NCBI GenBank assembly: GCA_965601425.1
Contig: CBFCWF010000078.1
Span: forward strand, 1 to 16,060
Direction: 5' to 3'
Length of the DNA: 16,060 bases
Source of the DNA: Thiosocius sp965601425
GTDB lineage: Bacteria; Pseudomonadota; Gammaproteobacteria; Chromatiales; Chromatiaceae
Under the pieces are notes generated by a model. It had not been told where the DNA came from. It worked only from the letters and a program-made list of their open reading frames with translations, and ran no database searches. Position 1 is the first letter of the stretch, and the number at the start of each line of letters is the position of its first letter. Shown piece after piece: positions 1 through 5,883 of the stretch. Position numbers and translations under genes: made by a program.

Positions 1-53
1 TCGCCGGCGTCGTCGGGCGGCCGGAGGTGAAGTCGAATCCGGGCGCGATCTGA
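1..53 (+). CDS. Possible 3' end of an unidentified gene (partial)
   Basis: Frame 3 is open from the window edge to a TGA at 51-53 and would encode a 16-residue C-terminus ending SNPGAI. Fifteen of its 16 codons end in G or C, as expected for coding sequence here, while the other two plus-strand frames have no such pattern. It is too short to name. It could be the tail of a gene upstream of sat/cysC or chance. Confidence 0.3.
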   Translation, partial: AGVVGRPEVKSNPGAI

Positions 54-334
54 GCGCATGACCAGCATCGCCACCGCACGGGCCGGCAGGCTCCGTTGCC
101 GGTAGTGATCTGCTTCATGTTACTTGCGCCGGGGTCTGCGAACTGCACGGAGCGCGTCGTCGACTGCATCGGGGCCGATAACGGCCCCTGACCGCTGCGG
201 GGTCGAATCCCGATACTGACTATGACGGAAAATTATCGATCGCTCGCTGAAATTTTGGGCGGCGCGGCCGATACGTCCGGCCAGATGCTGTAATCTCCGA
301 GCTGTCTCAATCCACAACCAGTGAGCTGTAAACC
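54..334. other. Non-coding region upstream of the sat/cysC-like gene
   Basis: I see no convincing gene in this stretch. A minus-strand open frame at 120-353 looks like chance: its product has no recognisable motif and its start overlaps the gene at 335. Possible hairpins lie at 83-102 (CCGGCA/TGCCGG, 8-nt loop) and 171-188 (GGGGCC, loop gataac, GGCCCC). Neither is followed by a T-run, so they are not clear terminators. The A/T-rich patch around 228-256 stands out from the GC-rich surroundings and fits a regulatory region. Confidence 0.5.
266..294 (+). promoter_or_regulatory. Candidate promoter with dyad for the sat/cysC-like gene
   Basis: TGTAAT at 289-294 matches five of six bases of a sigma70 -10 box and lies 40 nt before the start codon. 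No acceptable -35 box is present at 16-18 nt. That position is instead occupied by a dyad, GGCCG-N7-CGGCC at 266-282. The layout would suit an activator-dependent promoter, but this is inference from one weak match. Confidence 0.25.
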
Positions 335-2062
335 ATGACGTCCAAGGTGCCACCGCACGGCAGCGACCTGCTGGTCGATCTGCTGGTCGAACCCGAATAT
401 TCCGAGGAACTCAAGAACGTCTCCGGAGGTTACCCTTCGCTGACCCTGTCGCAGCGTCAGATGTGCGATCTCGAACTGTTGATGAGCGGGGCCTTTACCC
501 CGCTGCAGGGCTTCATGGGGCAGGCGGCCTACGACTCGGTCGTCGAGTCCCTCACCCTGCCGGACGGTGGGGCCCTGTGGCCGATACCGATCGTGCTGGA
601 CGTGACCGAGGCATTCGCCGAGAAGCTCGCCGTTGGCGACCGGGTGGCCTTACGCGACGGCGAGGGCTTCATGCCCGCGGTGCTGACTGTGGAAGATATC
701 TGGCGGCCTGATCGGCAGCGCGAAGCGGAGCGGGTCTACGGCACCGGAGATGTTGCACATCCGGGCGTTCGCTATCTGACGAACTGCGTCAACCCGGTCT
801 ATGTCGGGGGACGCATCGAGGGCGTGCAGGCGCCCATGCATCACGACTTCGAGAACCTTTGGGACACGCCCGAGGAAATGCGGGCGCTGTTCGGCAAGCT
901 CGGTTGGCGCCAGGTCGTGGCCTTTCAGACCAGTAAGCCGATCCACCGGCTGCAGCGCGAGATCACGCTGAAGATCGCCAAGGAACTGCAGGCGCATATC
1001 CTGTTACACCCCACTGTTGGCATGACCAAGCCCGGCGATCTTCAGTACTATGGGCGGGTGCACTGCTATCAGGCAATCCGCCGCTACTACCCGCACAATC
1101 TCGCGATGCTTTCCCTGCTGCCACTGGCGATGCGCATGGCCGGTCCACGCGAGGCCCTCTGGCATGCGATCGTGCACCAGAACTACGGCTGCTCCCACAT
1201 GATCGTCGGACCCAAGCACGCAGCGCCCCCGGGGGTGGCGGGCGAAGCGGCGTCTTTATACGACGGACAGACGTCGCGTGCGCTGATCGATCAGCATGCC
1301 GATCGGCTGGCAATCGAGATCGTGCATGTCGAGGCTCACCGCTACGTGCCGAAAAAGCAGCGCTTCATGGGCGTCTCGGAAATTGCCGCACAGGGTCTCG
1401 AAGGCATCGAGTACACGGATGCCCAGCTGAAGTCCGACCTCGCGATGGGCGAGGAGCCGCCGGAGTGGTTCAGCTACCCCGAGGTCGTGGCCGAGCTGCG
1501 TAATGTCTATCCACCGCGCAACCGTCTCGGGTTCACGCTGTTCTTCACCGGGCTATCTGGCTCGGGTAAGTCGACACTGGCGAAGATCGTTTACGGCAAG
1601 CTGGTGGAGGGTGGTCGTCGGCCCGCGACCCTGCTTGACGGCGATATCGTGCGTCAGAACCTCTCAAGCGAACTCGGCTTTTCGAAGGCCCATCGCGACC
1701 TCAACATCCGGCGCATCGGGTATGTCGCGAGCGAGATCACGAAGAACGGCGGGATCGCGATATGTGCGCCGATCGCGCCCTACACGGAGACCCGGCGTGC
1801 AGTGCGCGAGATGATCGAGGAGCGCGGTGCGTTTATCGAGGTGCATGTCGCGACGGCGCTCGAGGTATGCGAAGGGCGTGACCGCAAGGGACTGTACGCG
1901 AAGGCCCGCAAGGGGTTGATTCCCGAGTTCACCGGCATCAGCGATCCCTACGAGGTGCCGGAGCATGCCGAACTGGTCATCGACACCGCGGATTCGACGC
2001 CAATGGAGGCGGCGCAGGAGATCTACCTCTATCTTCTGAGAGAGGGTTACATCGACTCCTGA
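335..2062 (+). CDS. Two-domain APS kinase with degenerate ATP-sulfurylase-like N-domain (usually annotated bifunctional Sat/CysC)
   Basis: This 575-residue cytoplasmic protein has a sulfurylase-like region at about 1-390 and an APS kinase domain at about 396-575. The kinase half looks intact: P-loop GLSGSGKST at 406-414, DGD at 435-437, HRDLNIRRIG at 453-462, and the KGLYAKARKG and FTGISDPYE segments. It should phosphorylate adenylyl sulfate to PAPS with ATP. The sulfurylase half keeps its overall layout, but the signatures have changed. The usual QxRNPxHRxH reads QTSKPIHRLQ (198-207), and the usual GRDHAG reads GPKHAA (292-297). I recall that the similar Thiobacillus denitrificans protein (Tbd_0210) was shown structurally to be a hexameric APS kinase without sulfurylase activity. 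The same is inferred here, so a sat label may mislead. The ATG at 335 fits the domain start, though its Shine-Dalgarno is weak. A strong terminator follows. Confidence 0.93.
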   Translation: MTSKVPPHGSDLLVDLLVEPEYSEELKNVSGGYPSLTLSQRQMCDLELLMSGAFTPLQGFMGQAAYDSVVESLTLPDGGALWPIPIVLDVTEAFAEKLAVGDRVALRDGEGFMPAVLTVEDIWRPDRQREAERVYGTGDVAHPGVRYLTNCVNPVYVGGRIEGVQAPMHHDFENLWDTPEEMRALFGKLGWRQVVAFQTSKPIHRLQREITLKIAKELQAHILLHPTVGMTKPGDLQYYGRVHCYQAIRRYYPHNLAMLSLLPLAMRMAGPREALWHAIVHQNYGCSHMIVGPKHAAPPGVAGEAASLYDGQTSRALIDQHADRLAIEIVHVEAHRYVPKKQRFMGVSEIAAQGLEGIEYTDAQLKSDLAMGEEPPEWFSYPEVVAELRNVYPPRNRLGFTLFFTGLSGSGKSTLAKIVYGKLVEGGRRPATLLDGDIVRQNLSSELGFSKAHRDLNIRRIGYVASEITKNGGIAICAPIAPYTETRRAVREMIEERGAFIEVHVATALEVCEGRDRKGLYAKARKGLIPEFTGISDPYEVPEHAELVIDTADSTPMEAAQEIYLYLLREGYIDS

Positions 2063-2097
2063 AAGCAGTGCTGGCCGGCCCGGCGTCGAACGCACAA

Positions 2098-2134
2098 CGC
2101 AAAGAGCCCGCGATTCGCGGGCTCTTTGCGATTT
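2098..2134 (+). terminator. Rho-independent terminator after the sat/cysC-like gene
   Basis: A perfect 15-bp stem, 2098-2112 paired with 2116-2130, has a 3-nt loop (att) and is followed by ATTTT. It starts 36 nt after the stop codon. The T-run is short but the stem is very strong. On the minus strand no T-run follows, so it serves the plus-strand gene. Confidence 0.85.
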
Positions 2135-2153
2135 TGACTGCCCCAACGGTCGC

Positions 2154-2240
2154 TCAGTGGGCCTTCTTGACCTCGTCGTGCGGGTCCCGGGCCGACTCGG
2201 TCGGGTTAGCATGCTGGTCGCGGGGACTCCAGATGCCGTC
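2154..2240 (-). other. In-frame, coding-like extension beyond the TGA of the small membrane protein gene
   Basis: Directly after the TGA at 2241-2243 the same minus-strand frame stays open for 28 codons to a TGA at 2154-2156. By hand count G+C is about 71% at codon position 1, 43% at position 2 and 89% at position 3. That is the periodicity of real genes in GC-rich genomes. The encoded stretch is hydrophilic and charged, ending EVKKAH. It has no start codon of its own near its beginning. It is either the disconnected tail of a longer protein or is reached by readthrough. Confidence 0.45.
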
Positions 2241-2498
2241 TCAGCGGTGTTCCTCGACATCCTGCAGCGTGAGCAGAGTCCAGACAGCGGCGATGGCCCA
2301 CATGGCCAGTCCCAGTCCGATCGTGTACCAGCTGATCCCGGGTTCGCTGGTTGGCCCGCCGAGAAACCCATACACGACGCTCACGACGCCGAATAGCCAG
2401 AATACCGTGACCGGTGCGGCGCAATGGCTGCCGCAGCCATATCGGTAGGCGCCTACTGGAGGCAGCAGCGCCGAGGTCACGTAACGTTTGATTCCCAT
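2241..2498 (-). CDS. Small two-helix membrane protein of unknown function
   Basis: The product has 85 residues if it starts at the ATG at 2498, which has GGAG five bases upstream. An in-frame TTG at 2540 would add 14 residues but is a poorer start. Two hydrophobic stretches are seen, at about 29-48 (beginning VTVFWLFGVV) and 54-78 (rich in Trp, Gly, Leu, Ala). They are separated by a short Gly/Pro turn, so a helical hairpin in the inner membrane is likely. Before the first helix a YGCGSHC motif holds two Cys in CxxxC spacing plus a His, which could bind metal or form a disulfide. I do not recognise the family. It is convergent with the sat/cysC-like gene and follows suhB on the same strand 110 nt downstream. 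The TGA stop is unusual because the frame continues with coding-like composition. Confidence 0.7.
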   Translation of the reverse strand: MGIKRYVTSALLPPVGAYRYGCGSHCAAPVTVFWLFGVVSVVYGFLGGPTSEPGISWYTIGLGLAMWAIAAVWTLLTLQDVEEHR

Positions 2499-2608
2499 GC
2501 TGACTCCGTCCAGGGGGTCTTTTTTGATTCTGTTTATCAACTATTAGCATGGCCGAGCGACAGCAGCAAGCGCGCCGGGTGTGGACGTTTTCTTTGCTAA
2601 ATAGATAC

Positions 2609-3406
2609 TTACGCGCGCAGTGTGTCCGGCAGGTGAGGGCGGATCGCGTCGACCATCGAGCGGTGCAGACGGACCCCGGCGGTGATCACATTGCCGCTCT
2701 CCAGATGCCCGCCGCCGCCGCGGATATCGCTGACGACGCCCCCGGCTTCCTGGACCAGCAGCGCCCCGGCCGCAAAGTCCCATTCGGACAGTCCAAGCTC
2801 CCAGAAGCCATCGAGCCGTCCGGCTGCGACGTAGGCGAAATCGAGGGCGGCCGATCCGGGGCGCCGGATGCCGGCCGTCTCCCGGGCCAGGTCCTTGAGC
2901 ATGCCGAGGTAGGCGTCCATGTAACGCTGGTCCCGAAACGGGATCCCGGTGCCGAGCAATGCGCCCTTAAGGCCCTTCTGGTCGGTCACCCGTAGACGCC
3001 GATCGTTGAGCAGTGCGCCGCCACCCCGCGTCGCGCTGTACATCTCGTCGCGCACCGGGTCGTAGATGACCCCGGCCTCCAGGCGCCCCCGTTGCTTGAG
3101 CGCGATCGAGATCGCGAACTGGGGAAAGCCATGCAGATAGTTCGTCGTGCCGTCCAGCGGGTCGATGACCCATTGAAAGTCGTCTTTGCCATGCACGCCA
3201 CTCTCCTCGGCGAGTATCGCGTGACCGGGGTAAGCCCTGCGAATGACGTCGATGATGGCCTGCTCGGCGTTGCGGTCGACCTCGCTGACAAAGTCGTTCA
3301 CCTGCTTCTCCGACACGGTCAGTGTGTCGAGACGATGAAACGAGCGCATGATGACGCTCCCGGCCTGGCGGGCGGCGCGCACGGCGATGTTGATCGTGGG
3401 ATTCAT
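2609..3406 (-). CDS. suhB: Inositol-1-monophosphatase family protein SuhB
   Basis: This 265-residue protein has the Mg-dependent, Li-sensitive phosphatase fold. The metal-binding acidic pair EE is at 67-68, the signature WVIDPLDGTTNY at 79-90 (D82 and D85 bind metal), and the second signature WDFAAGALLVQEAGG at 209-223. The start MNPTINIAVRAARQAG resembles E. coli SuhB, which fixes the ATG at 3406 although no strong Shine-Dalgarno is seen. SuhB hydrolyses inositol monophosphate in vitro. In E. coli it also joins the Nus-factor complex that assists rRNA transcription and folding. It is divergent from trmJ, the same arrangement as in E. coli and Pseudomonas. The frame stays open far upstream of this start, antisense to trmJ, cysE and iscR, but that extension is not part of the protein. 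Confidence 0.96.
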   Translation of the reverse strand: MNPTINIAVRAARQAGSVIMRSFHRLDTLTVSEKQVNDFVSEVDRNAEQAIIDVIRRAYPGHAILAEESGVHGKDDFQWVIDPLDGTTNYLHGFPQFAISIALKQRGRLEAGVIYDPVRDEMYSATRGGGALLNDRRLRVTDQKGLKGALLGTGIPFRDQRYMDAYLGMLKDLARETAGIRRPGSAALDFAYVAAGRLDGFWELGLSEWDFAAGALLVQEAGGVVSDIRGGGGHLESGNVITAGVRLHRSMVDAIRPHLPDTLRA

Positions 3407-3570
3407 GACATGCGGGCGTCGATCCGGTCCCGCTGGTCGAGGGGAAAGTTCATGGGCAAGGCTGTCGGGTGCATTTTTCGGGGAGGGTGGGCTGTGCCGT
3501 CGGACCCGGCCAGTCTGCTGCGGCCGCTGGCTGTCCGTCGGGCGTCGTGTTCTGTCTGAGCCGGCGCGTG

Positions 3571-3599
3571 AAGATACAGGAAATGCGGCCGTGCGGAAA
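3571..3599 (-). promoter_or_regulatory. Candidate suhB promoter
   Basis: Read on the minus strand, TTTCCG (3599-3594) and TATCTT (3576-3571) are 17 nt apart and match sigma70 boxes at three and four of six bases. Transcription would begin near 3564, giving a suhB leader of roughly 160 nt. The 234-bp suhB-trmJ gap contains no gene I can support, so promoters for both strands should lie in it. I could not find a convincing trmJ promoter. Confidence 0.3.
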
Positions 3600-3640
3600 G
3601 ACGGGGTCGGTTGGATCGGCGATTTTGTTAAGCTCTTGCG

Positions 3641-4375
3641 ATGATCGCTGATACGCGCATTGTGATGGTTCACACCTCGCACCCGGGCAACATCGGTGCG
3701 GCGGCTCGCGCGATGAAGAACATGGGCCTGCGCCGATTGTGTCTGGTGCGGCCACATGACTTTCCGAGCGATGCGGCGCGTGCACGGGCGGTCGGCGCCG
3801 ACGACGTGTTGTGCGATGCCCGGTTGGCCGACACGCTGGCCGAGGCGGTTGCGGACTGTCGGATCGTGATCGGTGCCAGCGCGCGTCTCCGATCGGTGCG
3901 CTGGCCGCTGCTGACACCGCGTCAAGCCGCGGCGTTGGCGGACGCCGAGGTCCCGGGCTCGCCCGTAGCGATCGTATTCGGGCGCGAGAGTTCCGGCCTG
4001 AGCAACGAAGAACTGGATATTTGCACCCACTTGGTGCATATACCGACCAACCCCGAGTTCAGTTCGCTGAATGTCGCGATGGCGGTGCAGGTCATCGGGT
4101 ACGAACTCATGCTGGCGTCCGGTGGCGCTTCGCCTGCGCGGGAACACGACAACGAACTGGCCAGCAACGCGGAGATGGAGGGCCTGTTCGAACACCTGGC
4201 GCAGGCGCTCGATGATATCGGGTTTACGGATGAGCGCCGCTCGCAGAAGTTGATGCGTCGCCTGCGTCGCCTGTTTCATCGTGCCGCGCCGCAGAGCGAC
4301 GAGGTGAACATCCTGCGCGGCATCCTGAGTGCCGCGCAGGGCCGCAAATCCATGCGCCGCGGGGACGGTGATTGA
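3641..4375 (+). CDS. trmJ: tRNA (cytidine/uridine-2'-O-)-methyltransferase TrmJ
   Basis: This 244-residue SPOUT-class methyltransferase is expected to 2'-O-methylate position 32 in the anticodon loop of several tRNAs using S-adenosylmethionine. The N-terminus reads RIVMVHTSHPGNIGAAARAM. The C-terminal trefoil-knot motifs are GRESSGLSNEE (114-124) and NPEFSSLNVAMAVQV (137-151), closely resembling E. coli TrmJ. A charged C-terminal region (about 165-244) is probably the helical dimerisation extension. The ATG at 3641 is used because the conserved strand begins within a few residues, but the ribosome site is weak. TrmJ next to suhB and upstream of isc is conserved gammaproteobacterial synteny. 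Confidence 0.95.
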   Translation: MIADTRIVMVHTSHPGNIGAAARAMKNMGLRRLCLVRPHDFPSDAARARAVGADDVLCDARLADTLAEAVADCRIVIGASARLRSVRWPLLTPRQAAALADAEVPGSPVAIVFGRESSGLSNEELDICTHLVHIPTNPEFSSLNVAMAVQVIGYELMLASGGASPAREHDNELASNAEMEGLFEHLAQALDDIGFTDERRSQKLMRRLRRLFHRAAPQSDEVNILRGILSAAQGRKSMRRGDGD

Positions 4376-4378
4376 CCG

Positions 4379-4413
4379 GCACCCCCCGGCTGGTCGGTTA
4401 GGGTGCGATTTAG
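4379..4413 (+). terminator. Possible terminator after trmJ
   Basis: GCACCC (4379-4384) pairs with GGGTGC (4401-4406), with an inner CCG/CGG pairing (4386-4388 with 4395-4397). GATTTA follows. The U-run is poor, so termination would be partial at best. It lies 4 nt after the trmJ stop and overlaps the candidate cysE promoter. Confidence 0.35.
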
Positions 4414-4419
4414 TACAGT
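4391..4419 (+). promoter_or_regulatory. Weak candidate cysE promoter
   Basis: TGGTCG (4391-4396) and TACAGT (4414-4419) are separated by 17 nt and match sigma70 boxes at three and four of six positions. Transcription would start near 4426, about 28 nt before cysE. The call rests only on spacing and partial matches. Confidence 0.25.
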
Positions 4420-4453
4420 GGCGGGCCCTCAGCCAGCAGTGGCGGCTTAACCG

Positions 4454-5254
4454 ATGTTCGACAAGGTTCGGGAAGATGTCCGTGTCGTGTTCGACCGCGA
4501 CCCGGCCGCGCGCAGCACCCTGGAAATCCTGACCGCCTACCCTGGGTTGCATGCGGTGATGTTCCATCGTCTGGCGCATTGGTTGTGGCTGGCCGGGGCC
4601 AAGTGGCTGGCGCGCATGGTGTCGCATGTGTCGCGCTGGCTCACCGGGATCGAGATACATCCCGGGGTGGTGATCGGGCGGCGCTTCTTCATCGATCACG
4701 GCATGGGGGTTGTGATCGGCGAGACCGCAGTGATCGGTGACGACTGCACTCTCTACCACGGCGTCACGCTGGGTGGCACGACCTGGCAGAAGGGGAAACG
4801 CCACCCGACCCTGGCCAACGACGTGGTCGTTGGGGCGGGGGCCAAGGTACTGGGACCCATCGAGGTGGGCTCGGGTGCGCGGATCGGTTCCAATGCGGTT
4901 GTGGTGCGCGATGTCCCGCCGAATAGCACGGTCGTCGGTGTCCCGGGGCGCCTGATCGAGCGCAAGCAGGCACCGGCCGACACCGAGCATCGGGAGAGGA
5001 TCGCGACCAAGATGGGCTTCGATGCCTACGGCGCCACCGCGGATGCCCCGGACCCGGTCGCCCACGCGATCAACTGCATGTTGGACCACGTCCATGTGCT
5101 CGAGAACAAGATGCAGCGCATGTGCGAGGCGATGCGTGAAATGGGCTTCGAGCCCGGAGACGAGGATCTGCCGGAACTCGGTTCCTGCGAGATCATCTCT
5201 ACCGCCGAAGAATTGCACAAGATGCAACTCAGCGAGGGTGCGGGGGAGGATTGA
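4454..5254 (+). CDS. cysE: Serine O-acetyltransferase CysE
   Basis: This 266-residue enzyme makes O-acetylserine from serine and acetyl-CoA, the committed step of cysteine synthesis. A helical N-terminus (about 1-62) precedes a left-handed beta-helix of hexapeptide repeats (about 66-165). The catalytic His is H82 in IDHGMGVVIGE. E67 in GIEIHPG lies where E. coli CysE has Asp143. YHGVTLGG is at 101-108 and the CoA/end-cap region runs through NSTVVGVPGR. The compact N-terminus is the short Pseudomonas/NifP-like form rather than the longer E. coli one. A C-terminal extension (about 175-266) contains a likely helix at 200-230. Lying between trmJ and iscR, it plausibly feeds cysteine to IscS. A GGGGGA/TCCCCC dyad (5242-5261) surrounds its stop codon but has no T-run. 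Confidence 0.95.
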   Translation: MFDKVREDVRVVFDRDPAARSTLEILTAYPGLHAVMFHRLAHWLWLAGAKWLARMVSHVSRWLTGIEIHPGVVIGRRFFIDHGMGVVIGETAVIGDDCTLYHGVTLGGTTWQKGKRHPTLANDVVVGAGAKVLGPIEVGSGARIGSNAVVVRDVPPNSTVVGVPGRLIERKQAPADTEHRERIATKMGFDAYGATADAPDPVAHAINCMLDHVHVLENKMQRMCEAMREMGFEPGDEDLPELGSCEIISTAEELHKMQLSEGAGED

Positions 5255-5281
5255 TTCCCCCCTAGATTCCCGGGCTTGGTA

Positions 5282-5306
5282 ATTCTTGACTATTTTACTC
5301 GGCAAT
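5282..5306 (+). promoter_or_regulatory. IscR type 1 operator
   Basis: This 25-bp site matches 22 positions of the IscR type 1 consensus as I remember it from E. coli. The mismatches are at 5284, 5298 and 5304. The core TTGACTATTTTACTCGGC contains both half-sites. It covers the -35 box and spacer of the iscR promoter, so [2Fe-2S]-IscR bound here would block RNA polymerase and repress the whole isc operon, relieved when clusters are scarce. Confidence 0.85.
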
Positions 5307-5313
5307 GTATCAT
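5286..5313 (+). promoter_or_regulatory. iscR/isc operon promoter
   Basis: TTGACT (5286-5291, five of six matches to the -35 box) and TATCAT (5308-5313, five of six to the -10 box) are 16 nt apart. Transcription should start about 5320, leaving a leader of some 28 nt before the iscR start. This is the best sigma70 promoter in the window. Confidence 0.85.
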
Positions 5314-5347
5314 CCGGACGAATCAAAAAGCGGCGGAGTAGATACTG

Positions 5348-5836
5348 GTGAGGCTGACAACCAAGGGCCGCTATGCGGTGACGGCGATGCTCGATCTGGC
5401 TATCCATGATGGCGACGGCCCGATCACCCTGGCCGATATCGCGCAACGCCAGGGAATTTCGCTCTCGTACCTCGAGCAGCTCTTCTCGAGGCTGCGTAAA
5501 CGCAATCTGGTGTCGAGCGTGCGTGGCCCGGGCGGCGGCTACACGCTCGGGCGCGACGCCTCCGGTATCTTCGTCGCCCAGGTCATCGCGGCAGTGGACG
5601 AGAATGTCGACACGACGCGTTGCGGTGGCGCGCACAATTGCCAGGACAATCAGCAGTGCCTGACCCACGATCTATGGCAGGACCTAAGTACCCGAATATT
5701 CGACTATCTCAATCAGATCAGTCTGCAGGACCTGATGAACCGGCGAGGCGTTCGCGAGGTCGCGCAACGCCAGGGGGTCGCAGATCCCGCCTCGGTCAAC
5801 CTCGCCGATCTGAAGGCCGAGTCCGCGGGCGCTTGA
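5348..5836 (+). CDS. iscR: Fe-S cluster-sensing transcriptional regulator IscR
   Basis: This 162-residue Rrf2-family winged-helix regulator begins at a GTG codon, preceded by GGAG at 5336-5339 with an 8-nt spacer. The product opens MRLTTKGRYAVTAMLDLA as in other IscR proteins. The DNA-recognition helix region is about 28-58 (ISLSYLEQLFSRLRKRNLV) and the wing is VRGPGGGYTLGR (58-69). Cluster ligands C92, C98, C104 and H107 all coincide with E. coli numbering, so it should bind a [2Fe-2S] cluster. As holo-protein it is expected to repress its own operon through the operator at 5282-5306; the apo form may act at type 2 sites elsewhere. It heads the isc operon, 47 nt before iscS. Confidence 0.98.
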   Translation: MRLTTKGRYAVTAMLDLAIHDGDGPITLADIAQRQGISLSYLEQLFSRLRKRNLVSSVRGPGGGYTLGRDASGIFVAQVIAAVDENVDTTRCGGAHNCQDNQQCLTHDLWQDLSTRIFDYLNQISLQDLMNRRGVREVAQRQGVADPASVNLADLKAESAGA

Positions 5837-5883
5837 AAGAAACCGCGCGAGACGCACAAACCCAAGCAGCTTCGGAGCGCTGA

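Noticed and set aside
2229..2243. Selenocysteine insertion at the in-frame TGA of the small membrane protein gene
   Set aside because: The downstream stem-loop starts too close to the TGA, and its loop and bulge do not match the bacterial SECIS pattern I know. It is kept only as one option within the TGA finding.
2068..2448. Plus-strand open frame of 126 codons after the sat/cysC-like gene
   Set aside because: It runs through a strong terminator and opposite the small membrane protein gene, whose minus-strand frame has the better coding composition and ribosome site.
5242..5262. Dyad GGGGGA/TCCCCC around the cysE stop codon, considered as a terminator
   Set aside because: No T-run follows and the stop codon lies in the loop; it may be a chance G-run/C-run pairing.
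3407..5668. Very long minus-strand open frame continuing upstream of suhB, antisense to trmJ, cysE and iscR (1019 codons in total)
   Set aside because: Only its last 265 codons match a protein family (SuhB). The rest mirrors well-supported plus-strand genes and is a by-product of GC-rich codon use.
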